Source of the DNA: UASB124 sp041662445
GTDB taxonomy: Bacteria > Babelota > Babeliae > Babelales > RVW-14
DNA length: 60,747 nucleotides
Direction of reading: 5' to 3'
Assembly: GCA_041662445.1 (NCBI GenBank)
Contig: JBAZSL010000010.1
Location: forward strand, 1 to 60,747
Below, piece after piece: positions 1-7,650 of this stretch. The stretch's first letter is position 1. Every line of letters starts with the position of its first letter. The translations under genes were made by a program, and so were the position numbers. The notes below the pieces were generated by a model. It was given only the letters and a program-made list of their open reading frames with translations. It was not told the origin of the DNA and ran no database searches.

Positions 1-7
1 GCGAATT

Positions 8-62
8 CCCTTCTCCTTTTTTAATGCTTTACTACCTTGGGTTAGTTTAACCCAGAGAAGGG
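8..62. repeat. Nested inverted repeat (possible terminator of an upstream gene)
   Basis: CCCTTCTC at 8-15 is the reverse complement of GAGAAGGG at 55-62. Inside it lies a second hairpin, GGGTTAGTTTAACCC, at 39-53. The outer arm is followed by TTTT, so it could end rightward transcription from a gene before the window. The T run is short, so the terminator reading is weak, but the pairing is direct. Confidence 0.5.
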
Positions 63-100
63 TTTTCGCTTCTTAAAAATTCCCCGGACAACAGTGGGTA

Positions 101-200
101 CTTGCCCGGAATGACAAAGTTACCCATGATGACAAAGATTTCACGTTCTAAAATCTTTCTTACAGAGTGTTACGCACAAATAGGTTTCGAAAGGGGTGTA
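101..200 (+). repeat. Dispersed repeat, copy A
   Basis: This stretch matches 12533-12614 in the same orientation: both begin CTTGCCCGGAATGACAAAG and continue through TTCTAAAATCTTTCTTACAG to a shared TTTCGAAAG-type end, with scattered substitutions. Copy A carries an extra 18 bp (TTACCCATGATGACAAAG, 120-137) that looks like a slipped duplication of the preceding ATGACAAAG. The CCCGG / GTCATTCC core belongs to a palindromic family also seen at 7544 and 12038. No coding frame is evident here. Confidence 0.75.
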
Positions 201-227
201 TTTGTAATATGCAGAAATTAGTTATCC

Positions 228-316
228 CGTTCGTGCTGCCTGCGCGCCGCTGTGCCACGTCGTAGTCTCTGACGAAGGCGTAAGTGCCGAGCTGCAGGCG
301 AGGTGTATCGAGGAGA
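228..316. repeat. Degenerate REP-like element
   Basis: The region begins CCGTTCGTG and ends GTGTATCGAGG, the same ends found at 50656-50703. The interior differs and holds loose complementary GC-rich words such as CTGCCTGC and GCAGGCGAG. I read it as a decayed member of the same hairpin family. The rest of 1-439 holds only the repeats listed here and presumably the promoter of the barrel gene; I see no other gene in it. Confidence 0.35.
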
Positions 317-439
317 GCATGAACACCATTCTTTCCAAAATGGAATTAAAAAATTTACCAAGATACTTGCATCACTGCACTCAAGCGTAGTACCATCTCA
401 CGGTAGTGTGAAATGAAGCGTAACCGGAAAGGAGACCCC

Positions 440-2053
440 GTGAAAATATCTACGCTACGCGCGCTGGCATGTTGCGCCGTCTTGATGATGGCCACCGGCG
501 TTAACGCCCATAACAACAAAACATTCATGGCCCCACGTCCTGACAACGTCAACGTTCCGTGGTGGCATACGACATTTGAGGATCTGGTATTTGAAGCAAA
601 AAATAATAGCTGCGGCAATGCGTGGCAGTTGACCGGCTTGTATCAAGAATCTTCAGATCGCGATGATGTTGGTAAATACTTTTTAATACATGACAAAAAT
701 ATCATCAAATTTAATGCTACCAAGACCCAAGAAAGCGATTTAGACCCAACGCCGGTGAACACCGTGGGCGCCATGGAAGACGTTGATATAACCTACGTCA
801 TCAACTATGCACAGGCATTCCAATCTGAGCTTGATACTATTAATAACGGCAATTACACCCTCGAGCTCAAGCCATCGCAGCAAGTTGTTGGTGTTGGCCT
901 TTCATACCATCAACGTTTTGATTGGGCGCTCTCCGGGCTTTTCTTTTATGCAAATGCGCCGGTAGTTGCCATGAAGCGTGGTGTACACCTTACGCTTAAT
1001 CACTCAGTTCATGATGATATATCTAACGTGCGTGAAGACGAACTTTATTCCTACTTTGCTGGTGGCCTTGTAAAATTTAATTTTGAATATCCACCATTTT
1101 ATAACGCAGAATTTCCTCCTACTGGCCGTGGTCAAAAACCTTTGACACATGCAAAGCTTACCGGAAGTCAGGGCACTGCCGGATTTTCTGATGTTGACTT
1201 TGGATTGGGCTGGGCGTTCTTGGATCGTCCAAAATATCATGCCGCAATTGCTATAGCCGCTACTATTCCTGCAGGCAACAAGCCTACGGGCGAATATGCG
1301 TTTGAGCCTATTCGTGGTAACGGTGGTCACTGGGCATTGGGTGGTAACCTGGATGCATGGTATCGCCTGTTTAAGGGAACCAAACAAAATCTACGCGTTG
1401 CAATGCGTGCTGAGCTGCGTTACCTGTTTGAAAGTCATGAAACACGTACGCTTGGTCTTAAGAATCGCCTATGGGGCCAGTACTATTTGCTGGGCCAATC
1501 TTTAGGTACAGCATATGATGCCGATACGACCATTACCCAAAAGATACCAGCTGCTAACGTTCTGACGCGCAGCGTTGATGTAACGCCCGGCCTTCAGTTT
1601 GATGGGACGTTAAGCTTTGTGTATACCAACGGTGGTTGGAGTGCTGATCTTGGCTGGAACCCTTATGCACGTGAGTCTGAAGATGTGCATATGCGAGGTG
1701 ATTTCCCCGATGGCATCTATGCAGTGGCATCACGCGGATTCAATACTGCTCGAGAAGAGGATGGTGAACCAGCATCAGGAGAAGTTGTTGATCATCAATT
1801 CACTATTAGTGCAGCCAACGTCGATGACGGCAATGTCGCAACAGCGACGGTGAACAACAGCACGATTGACGTGAATGCAGCGCGTACGCCTTCGCAATTC
1901 ACCAACGCAATTTACGGCAGCGTCGCTCATATGTGGGACCGCGGTCATAAACATGCAACGATTGTGGCGCTTGGTGGCAAATATGAATTTGCATCAGAAA
2001 ACAGCGCGCTTGAGCAATGGAACGTATGGGCCAAGATGGGGCTTGAGTTCTAG
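440..2053 (+). CDS. Predicted outer-membrane beta-barrel protein
   Basis: A 537-residue exported protein of unknown function. A GTG start at 440 is preferred to the ATG at 413 because AGGAG lies 5 bases upstream and the product then opens with a clean signal peptide (ALACCAVLMMATGVNA). The remainder alternates polar and aromatic residues in short amphipathic strands (for example SDVDFGLGWAFLD and HATIVALGGKYEF) and ends MGLEF. A terminal Phe is the usual BamA recognition signal of outer-membrane barrels. No catalytic motif is visible. It may be a porin-like or surface protein; transport specificity cannot be inferred. BamA at 26014 would be its assembly factor. Confidence 0.65.
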   Translation: MKISTLRALACCAVLMMATGVNAHNNKTFMAPRPDNVNVPWWHTTFEDLVFEAKNNSCGNAWQLTGLYQESSDRDDVGKYFLIHDKNIIKFNATKTQESDLDPTPVNTVGAMEDVDITYVINYAQAFQSELDTINNGNYTLELKPSQQVVGVGLSYHQRFDWALSGLFFYANAPVVAMKRGVHLTLNHSVHDDISNVREDELYSYFAGGLVKFNFEYPPFYNAEFPPTGRGQKPLTHAKLTGSQGTAGFSDVDFGLGWAFLDRPKYHAAIAIAATIPAGNKPTGEYAFEPIRGNGGHWALGGNLDAWYRLFKGTKQNLRVAMRAELRYLFESHETRTLGLKNRLWGQYYLLGQSLGTAYDADTTITQKIPAANVLTRSVDVTPGLQFDGTLSFVYTNGGWSADLGWNPYARESEDVHMRGDFPDGIYAVASRGFNTAREEDGEPASGEVVDHQFTISAANVDDGNVATATVNNSTIDVNAARTPSQFTNAIYGSVAHMWDRGHKHATIVALGGKYEFASENSALEQWNVWAKMGLEF

Positions 2054-2084
2054 CGCACATTCTTAATTTGTCTAAAATCATTTT

Positions 2085-2121
2085 CGGGCCTGTGTTAGTC
2101 TTGCACGACGACACAGGCCCG
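2085..2121. terminator. Hairpin between convergent genes
   Basis: CGGGCCTGTG (2085-2094) pairs perfectly with CACAGGCCCG (2112-2121) across a 17-base loop. It sits between the stop of the barrel gene and the end of the leftward MscS gene. Neither side has a strong T run (TATTTTGTT on the right), so it is probably a weak bidirectional terminator. Confidence 0.5.
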
Positions 2122-2142
2122 CGGTATTTTGTTCATATGCGG

Positions 2143-5100
2143 CTAACGATCAAACGTTATATCAATTGCTTTAACCGGCGCGTCATCACGTGATGTAAAT
2201 TCAACCACGCGTGCTGGTTTTGCAAGCACGATGCAATGTGTCTTAAACGTTTTTAGGATTTCACCACGCAGCTGTGCTGCAACTTCCCATTGATCTTTGA
2301 CGCGGCGAGCACTGATAAACGCCCTAGTCAAAAAACAGAGCGCGATATCATCGATATCTTCAAGCCGTACCACTACAGCGGGGACTTTGAGAATGAGCGG
2401 GTTGGATTGTAGGACGGTGGTCAAAACCTGTTTAACAAGTTCTGGATCCGAACCGTGCTCAACGCGAACGTTGATTTCAAATCCAACCGCAAATCTGCCA
2501 TGGCCCCAATTCACAATCCATTTGGTGACCAGGTCTTTGTTGGGAATGATAATGGAGTGATTGCGTGAGGTAAGGAGTGTGGTAGAGCGTGCGGCAATTT
2601 TTTGTACCGTTCCTTGGATGTTGTCGATTTGTACATAGTTGCCAATTTCAATAGGTCGATCGATAAGTACAAAAAAGCCACCGATAAAATCAAAAGCGAT
2701 GTCTTTGAGCGCAAGGCCAAGGCCGATGGTAAATGGTGCACCCACCCAGAAGATCAGTTGTTTAAGTTGAATAAAGCTCAGTCCGAGGATGATGGCCAAG
2801 AACACGATGAAGTAATGTGCTATACGCGAGATGGTGTTTTGGGTTCCCAGATCGGTGTGCAGGATATCAAAGAGCCGATTGAAGATCGATTTGTTCAAGA
2901 ATGATGAAATCAAAAAGCCACCGGTGATAAAAAGGCCAAGTATCATAAATTGAATAACGCCAATTTTGGTTTCAACGTCAACTTGAATAACCCATTTTTC
3001 GGCAAGAAGACGCCAGAGATCTGACAGCGAATAGTTAAGTCCCCAAATGCGGGTAAACAGTACAAAGGCGACAAACGCGAAGAGTGCAAACGAGAAAATA
3101 ATAAAAAAGCCGTAGTAGGCTTTGGCGTGTTCAAACTTATCAATTACCTCGTCATCTTCTTCTTTCATAAAGAGATAAATAGCCTGCTTGCGTACGTAGG
3201 CATGAGCGCTCAGAAGTATATAGGATAAAAAAACGGTTGCGGTGACGGCAAAAATTAAAAACCAGGCAAGAGCAGGGTAGCCGACGTAGCGGTTGGAGAG
3301 GATAAGGATCCCCATGAAAAAAAGAAAGACGGGGTAGTAGTAACGATCAATTTTGCGTTTGATCCATATGAAAAAACTATGTGATGGTGGAATAAATTTG
3401 AGCACATCGGCTTTGGTGAAAAAGAGTGCGAATACCACCAACATCGTGAGTGAATAAGCCGCAAGGAGTACCGTTGCAAATTCAGATGATGTAGCATCGG
3501 TGAACGAAAGAAGCGCAAGCCTGAGCGGAATTATAATCGCTGTTGCGTAGCATAGTATTGTTATGAGATGAATGAATTTTTCTTGGAATGATTCGGCAAA
3601 AAATACAAAACTTAACTGACGATTGAGCTCTTTGAAGGTATGAATAAAACAGCCGACAAGATATACCCATACTGGTATTGAGATAAGAAAAAAAAGAGCA
3701 CGTGTGTAAGGATCTGCTAATGGCGCAAGCGCTGCAAATATATATTTAAACTTAAAAGCGATATGCATAAATATGAAAAGCCAGGTATACAAAAGCGTGA
3801 AATGCTCATGGGCAAAATGAATAAAGGCGCGTACGCCTGGCAGATAAAGTGTGTGCCGTGTCTCTTGATGGCGCTCGAGGAGCGTTTCAATTTTGAGGAG
3901 GCAACGCTTAAGGATGATATGGGTGATGAGGTAGATAATGAGGCATATGAGCAAGAGCAACCACTCATACCAACCAAGTGATCGGAGTGTTTTGATAAGC
4001 GCCGAAGGGCTGAGGTGCTGTGGCGTTTCCCAGTAAAGCTTGGTAAAAAATGTTTCCGCTTCAAGCGCTGCGCGTGAAAGGCTGGCAAGTGATATGGCGT
4101 CGGGTGATCGTTGCCATACACTATATACACGGTGTTTCTCAAGATTTTTTATGATGAGATCATAGTGATGAATAATTTTGGTTTGTTGGGCAATTAAGTC
4201 TGCTTGGGCGGCGAGGAGGGTTTGTGTGTGCCCGAGTCCCTGATACAGCATTTTTCTTGTTTGATCGAGTAATTTGAGCAAGCGCCGATAGACTGAATCA
4301 TTGCCCTTAAAAGCCTTGGGACGTTGGTGGCGGACTTTGCTGCGAAGATCTTTGATGCGCTCGAGTGATCGATTAATTTCGGTCGATGCTGTTTGTGCTG
4401 CGCGGAGTCTATCTTGTACGGTAGCGCGTGTGTTGATGGCGAGTTCACGCTTGTTATAAAATTCGGTGAGCAGATTATCAACTTTTTCGGGTTTGCCGCG
4501 TAATTTGTAATAAATTTCTGCCATGGTGAGCTGCAGCGCTTTCTCTTGTGCTTTGCCATTGGCAAGCTCTTTTTTGGCTTCCAGGAGCTGCAGTTCCTTA
4601 TCAAGAGCAAGAATCTTTGAGACGATAAATCGATAACGTGTTTTGGCGAAAATATACGGAATGCCTTTTATTTTTTTCTCTTTGAGTTCAGCAAGTTCGT
4701 GGTGAAGTACTTCAGCTTCTTTGATGTACTCATCGCGCGTGTGCTTTTTTGACTCTTTTTCTTGGTTGATCTCTTCTTTGATGGTAAGTGCTCTACGTTC
4801 TTCTTCTTGCTTTTCGAGTCGTGTATGCGCAATGTCACGTTGTTCAAGAACAAGGCGTTTTTCCATGCGCGTCAGAAGCGCTTTTTGGTCATCGAAACGA
4901 TTGCTTTCAAGATCTATGATGTCGTCACGCAACTTGCGTTCACGGTCAAGCTCCTCGATGGTGAGCTTGGTGCTAACGAGCTTTTCTTTAAGTGCATTAA
5001 GTTCATGGGTGAGAATATCGCCTTGTTCTTCGATGGTGGGATCGTGTTGCGTGCGATCGAGCTTGGCGGTGAATTCGTTGTATTCTTTTGATTTTTTGTC

Positions 5101-5691
5101 GATTTGTTTTTCGAGCCATGCAAGAAGATCGTTGGCGGCCGCGCGTTGAGCAATAACGTTATCGCGTTTTTTGGTATCGTACTCAATTCGTGCTTCGGCT
5201 TCTGCTTGTCGCAGATACGCTTCGTACATCTCTTTCCATGGGTATACCGGTTTGTGGACGGTATGTGGTGATGAGAGATACGTAATGATCTCGTCTACCA
5301 GCGTACGATGTGTTTGAATAAGCCTGAGGAGGGTGACCCATTGCTCCTGATATTCTCGTAAATTCTGTTTGCGGTCGTAGATGATGGTGATTTTTTTGTT
5401 AAAAAGTTCCGATTCTTGAGGGGATGCCGTAAGCAGTTTCTTTTTTGCCTCTTCAAGATCGTTGGTAAGTGCTTGCAAAAGGATTGTTGTATCCTTAAGC
5501 GCTTGATCGTTTCGTTGTTGCAATGCCGCTTGTTCTTGCGACAACGCATCACGTTGATTGGTGCGGAGCTCGACCGTACCAACAAGCGCAAGCCCACTGG
5601 TTCTGAGTGGTTGCGCTGCATGGAGCGTTGTGCAGCTGGCAGCAAGCCCTGCAATTAGTCCTATAAAGATTAAATATCTATGTGTTTTCAT
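2143..5691 (-). CDS. Very large MscS-family mechanosensitive channel with periplasmic coiled coil
   Basis: A 1182-residue membrane protein. The ATG at 5691 is chosen because AGGA lies just upstream and a signal peptide follows (MKTHRYLIFIGLIAGLAAS). Residues about 30-570 are charged and coiled-coil rich (long Glu/Lys/Gln stretches), then many hydrophobic segments follow. The C-terminal MscS core contains LGLALKDIAFDFIGGFFVLIDRPIEIG and IIIPNKDLVTKWIVNWG, the conserved pore helix and beta domain. The build resembles MscK/MscM (KefA, YjeP), which release solutes on hypo-osmotic shock. Its 5' end overlaps the recO-like gene by 14 bp, so the two are probably co-transcribed. Confidence 0.85.
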   Translation of the reverse strand: MKTHRYLIFIGLIAGLAASCTTLHAAQPLRTSGLALVGTVELRTNQRDALSQEQAALQQRNDQALKDTTILLQALTNDLEEAKKKLLTASPQESELFNKKITIIYDRKQNLREYQEQWVTLLRLIQTHRTLVDEIITYLSSPHTVHKPVYPWKEMYEAYLRQAEAEARIEYDTKKRDNVIAQRAAANDLLAWLEKQIDKKSKEYNEFTAKLDRTQHDPTIEEQGDILTHELNALKEKLVSTKLTIEELDRERKLRDDIIDLESNRFDDQKALLTRMEKRLVLEQRDIAHTRLEKQEEERRALTIKEEINQEKESKKHTRDEYIKEAEVLHHELAELKEKKIKGIPYIFAKTRYRFIVSKILALDKELQLLEAKKELANGKAQEKALQLTMAEIYYKLRGKPEKVDNLLTEFYNKRELAINTRATVQDRLRAAQTASTEINRSLERIKDLRSKVRHQRPKAFKGNDSVYRRLLKLLDQTRKMLYQGLGHTQTLLAAQADLIAQQTKIIHHYDLIIKNLEKHRVYSVWQRSPDAISLASLSRAALEAETFFTKLYWETPQHLSPSALIKTLRSLGWYEWLLLLICLIIYLITHIILKRCLLKIETLLERHQETRHTLYLPGVRAFIHFAHEHFTLLYTWLFIFMHIAFKFKYIFAALAPLADPYTRALFFLISIPVWVYLVGCFIHTFKELNRQLSFVFFAESFQEKFIHLITILCYATAIIIPLRLALLSFTDATSSEFATVLLAAYSLTMLVVFALFFTKADVLKFIPPSHSFFIWIKRKIDRYYYPVFLFFMGILILSNRYVGYPALAWFLIFAVTATVFLSYILLSAHAYVRKQAIYLFMKEEDDEVIDKFEHAKAYYGFFIIFSFALFAFVAFVLFTRIWGLNYSLSDLWRLLAEKWVIQVDVETKIGVIQFMILGLFITGGFLISSFLNKSIFNRLFDILHTDLGTQNTISRIAHYFIVFLAIILGLSFIQLKQLIFWVGAPFTIGLGLALKDIAFDFIGGFFVLIDRPIEIGNYVQIDNIQGTVQKIAARSTTLLTSRNHSIIIPNKDLVTKWIVNWGHGRFAVGFEINVRVEHGSDPELVKQVLTTVLQSNPLILKVPAVVVRLEDIDDIALCFLTRAFISARRVKDQWEVAAQLRGEILKTFKTHCIVLAKPARVVEFTSRDDAPVKAIDITFDR

Positions 5692-6349
5692 GGTCATCCT
5701 CGCTTTTTTGAGGGTGATAAAGCCGTAATAGTTCTGACGTTTTAAAGGTGCTTGCTTGAGGGTGCGATTGTATACAGTCCACAATCCACACATCAAGCTC
5801 CTTAGTGTCGCTATTTCCTGCTAAAGAGGCAAGTGGGTGGGGTGGGGGGGTATCGACACGATATAATCGATGTTTGCAGATGCCATGTGCTAAAAGTAGG
5901 CAATTAATGAGTTTTTCTGGGGGGTGGAAGCCCAAAAGCCACATAAGAACACCTCTGCAGAGACATTGGAGGTAATACAGATCGGGGGCTTTGTCGTGTG
6001 TAGCCAGGAGCGTGATGCAATCGGCAAGAAAGTCGAAAACGTCACTATTCGGCTGATATTCGGGTGAAAATGCACTACATAGCTCAAGAAGATGGTGAAA
6101 CCAAAAAATGTCGGTGGGGTGGTGGTAGACAAGGGGAACAAGCTCGTCGACGCAGCACGTTGCAAGATGATTGCGTGAGGGTGATGTGCGGACTACAAAG
6201 GTGAAGAGGCTTCCTGGGTGTAGTCGTTGGCCGTAGCGACGGTCAAGGATGGTTAGGGCAATCTTGCCTCGTTCTGAGCTAAAAACAGTAAAGCAGCTCT
6301 GTTGGTGGAGGGGGCGTTGTAAGAGTATGCCGCGTTCTTTGGTTTGCAT
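5678..6349 (-). CDS. recO: RecO-like DNA repair protein
   Basis: A 223-residue protein close to the normal RecO length (about 240). The N-terminus fits the RecO OB fold (ERGILLQRPLHQQSCFTVFS, then GKIALTIL and LHPGSLFTFVV). The middle is helical, and GVLMWLLGFHPPEKLINCLL resembles the family's 'LL...G..P.L..C' stretch. The usual zinc-binding cysteine set is not obvious, so the match is to a divergent member. RecO loads RecA at gaps with RecR. The ATG at 6349 follows AAAGGA. It is divergent from the 3D-domain gene and overlaps the MscS start. Confidence 0.55.
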   Translation of the reverse strand: MQTKERGILLQRPLHQQSCFTVFSSERGKIALTILDRRYGQRLHPGSLFTFVVRTSPSRNHLATCCVDELVPLVYHHPTDIFWFHHLLELCSAFSPEYQPNSDVFDFLADCITLLATHDKAPDLYYLQCLCRGVLMWLLGFHPPEKLINCLLLAHGICKHRLYRVDTPPPHPLASLAGNSDTKELDVWIVDCIQSHPQASTFKTSELLRLYHPQKSEDDHENT

Positions 6350-6373
6350 GATGTCCTTTCAAGAGAAGTATAC

Positions 6374-6403
6374 TTGACTGGGCAAAAGCGAATATGGTTA
6401 GAT
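6374..6403 (+). promoter_or_regulatory. Sigma70-like promoter of the 3D-domain gene
   Basis: TTGACT (6374-6379), an 18-base spacer, then TTAGAT (6398-6403). It lies 33 bases before the ATG at 6436 and overlaps the upstream in-frame ATG at 6394. This supports 6436 as the true translation start. Confidence 0.5.
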
Positions 6404-6435
6404 TCTGGCATAAACCTTATTCGCGAAGGGGTGCG

Positions 6436-7599
6436 ATGAAGCGTTATGTGCTCAGTGTAATTTTTCTTCTCTCTTGTTCATGGTGTCAGGGCTTTCATCT
6501 TGATAACGTTGCGGTATGTCCGCGTCCTTTAAAGACTACCGCGTCCGTCAAAAGATTTTTTGCGGTTGCGCCGTCATCGTTACGGGAAGAAGCCACGATT
6601 GTGACCGATCCGACATCGCTTTTGCAGGTGGCAACTGATGCCTTGCGCTATTTACAGGCACATTGCGATGGGCATGATCAAACTATCAATCCCCAAAAAT
6701 TTCGCTTTTTGCTTTCGTATGAGGCTGTTGAGCGAACGCTAAAGTTTATCATTGCCACCATTAAAGAGGATAAAAAAACAGGGCACAATCGTATACAAGA
6801 TTCAGACTTTTTACGTGCCAATTTTGGGAGTATCTCATGGCGTGCTGACCATGGTGATGCTGCGCGGCAGGCGGTTGAAATGCCGAGCGATGGCAGAATT
6901 CGCCTGACAACGTATGGCATTCTTGCGCTTCAGGGATCACACCATAAAACGGCGGAATATCCGTGTGCGCTGTATCAAATTTTTGATCTGAGCATTCAAA
7001 ACAAATATACCAAGCAGCAGATACTTTCTGGTGCGCTTGAGAAGAAACTGAACCACCATAAACGACGCGTTCTTGCATGGGTCTCGCGGCAAGATATGGA
7101 GGATGCGCTCATGCATGGTACGGTTATCGTAAATTTTCATGAAGGTGGTACCAAAATTTTGAATGTTGATGTGCATAACGGTATCTCATATGATCGTAAA
7201 CAAAAAAATATGTTAGCTCAAAAGCGCTACTGGTTTTTTAGAGAACTTAAAAACCAGCATCCTTCACATATGACGCTTGTCGAGCGATTCAAAAAGCGCC
7301 AGGGCGTAATTTTTGCAGGTGATGTGTATAACATAGGATTTGGCAAGTTTATTGCTTTGTCGTATGCGCATCCGATAACGGGCAAGCAGGAAATGCGGTT
7401 GGGAATTTTGGCTGATACCGGTGGGGCATTTATCAATAATTTGTATCAACTTGATATGTTCGGCGGGGTCTTTGCGGATCGTCAGGAAATGAAAAAATAT
7501 CGTGCCGATGTGCCACTCTTTGCCCGCGCTACGATTTTGTTTTGTCATCCCGGGCAAGGACCCGGGAGCCAGAAGTGCGCCCAGCGGGCGCACCGCTAG
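6436..7599 (+). CDS. Secreted 3D-domain protein, possible lytic transglycosylase; C-terminus supplied by a repeat
   Basis: 387 residues with a signal peptide (RYVLSVIFLLSCSWCQG). The C-terminal third contains GILADTGGAFINNLYQLDMFGG, which resembles the 3D double-psi beta-barrel domain of MltA-type lytic transglycosylases (DTGGA...DLF.G). The N-terminal two thirds I do not recognise. The natural end appears to be near FARATILF. The last 18 residues (CHPGQGPGSQKCAQRAHR) are the translation of a dispersed palindromic repeat that also provides the stop. The gene faces the NagZ-NamZ fusion, which fits a role in wall turnover, but the enzymatic assignment is tentative. Confidence 0.5.
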   Translation: MKRYVLSVIFLLSCSWCQGFHLDNVAVCPRPLKTTASVKRFFAVAPSSLREEATIVTDPTSLLQVATDALRYLQAHCDGHDQTINPQKFRFLLSYEAVERTLKFIIATIKEDKKTGHNRIQDSDFLRANFGSISWRADHGDAARQAVEMPSDGRIRLTTYGILALQGSHHKTAEYPCALYQIFDLSIQNKYTKQQILSGALEKKLNHHKRRVLAWVSRQDMEDALMHGTVIVNFHEGGTKILNVDVHNGISYDRKQKNMLAQKRYWFFRELKNQHPSHMTLVERFKKRQGVIFAGDVYNIGFGKFIALSYAHPITGKQEMRLGILADTGGAFINNLYQLDMFGGVFADRQEMKKYRADVPLFARATILFCHPGQGPGSQKCAQRAHR

Positions 7600-7622
7600 T
7601 TCCCCGCTTTCGCGGGGATGAC
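7544..7622. repeat. Palindromic repeat element overlapping the end of the 3D-domain gene
   Basis: Ends are inverted: GTCATCCC at 7544-7551 and GGGATGAC at 7615-7622. Two hairpins lie within: CCCGGGCAAGGACCCGGG (7549-7566) and CCCCGCTTTCGCGGGG (7602-7617). The first hairpin is shared with 12038-12064 and, inverted, with 12521-12547. The element encodes the last residues and stop of the upstream gene and may also act as a transcription barrier between convergent genes. Confidence 0.75.
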
Positions 7623-7650
7623 CCTGGGGCGCTACGTCGGGCAGACCATG

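Noticed and set aside
4721..5149. Rightward Ser-rich frame
   Set aside because: Antisense of the Glu/Lys coiled-coil part of the MscS gene; composition is explained by that.
6394..6435. Upstream ATG of the 3D-domain gene
   Set aside because: The -10 element of a good promoter lies within it, there is no ribosome site, and the signal peptide starts at 6436.
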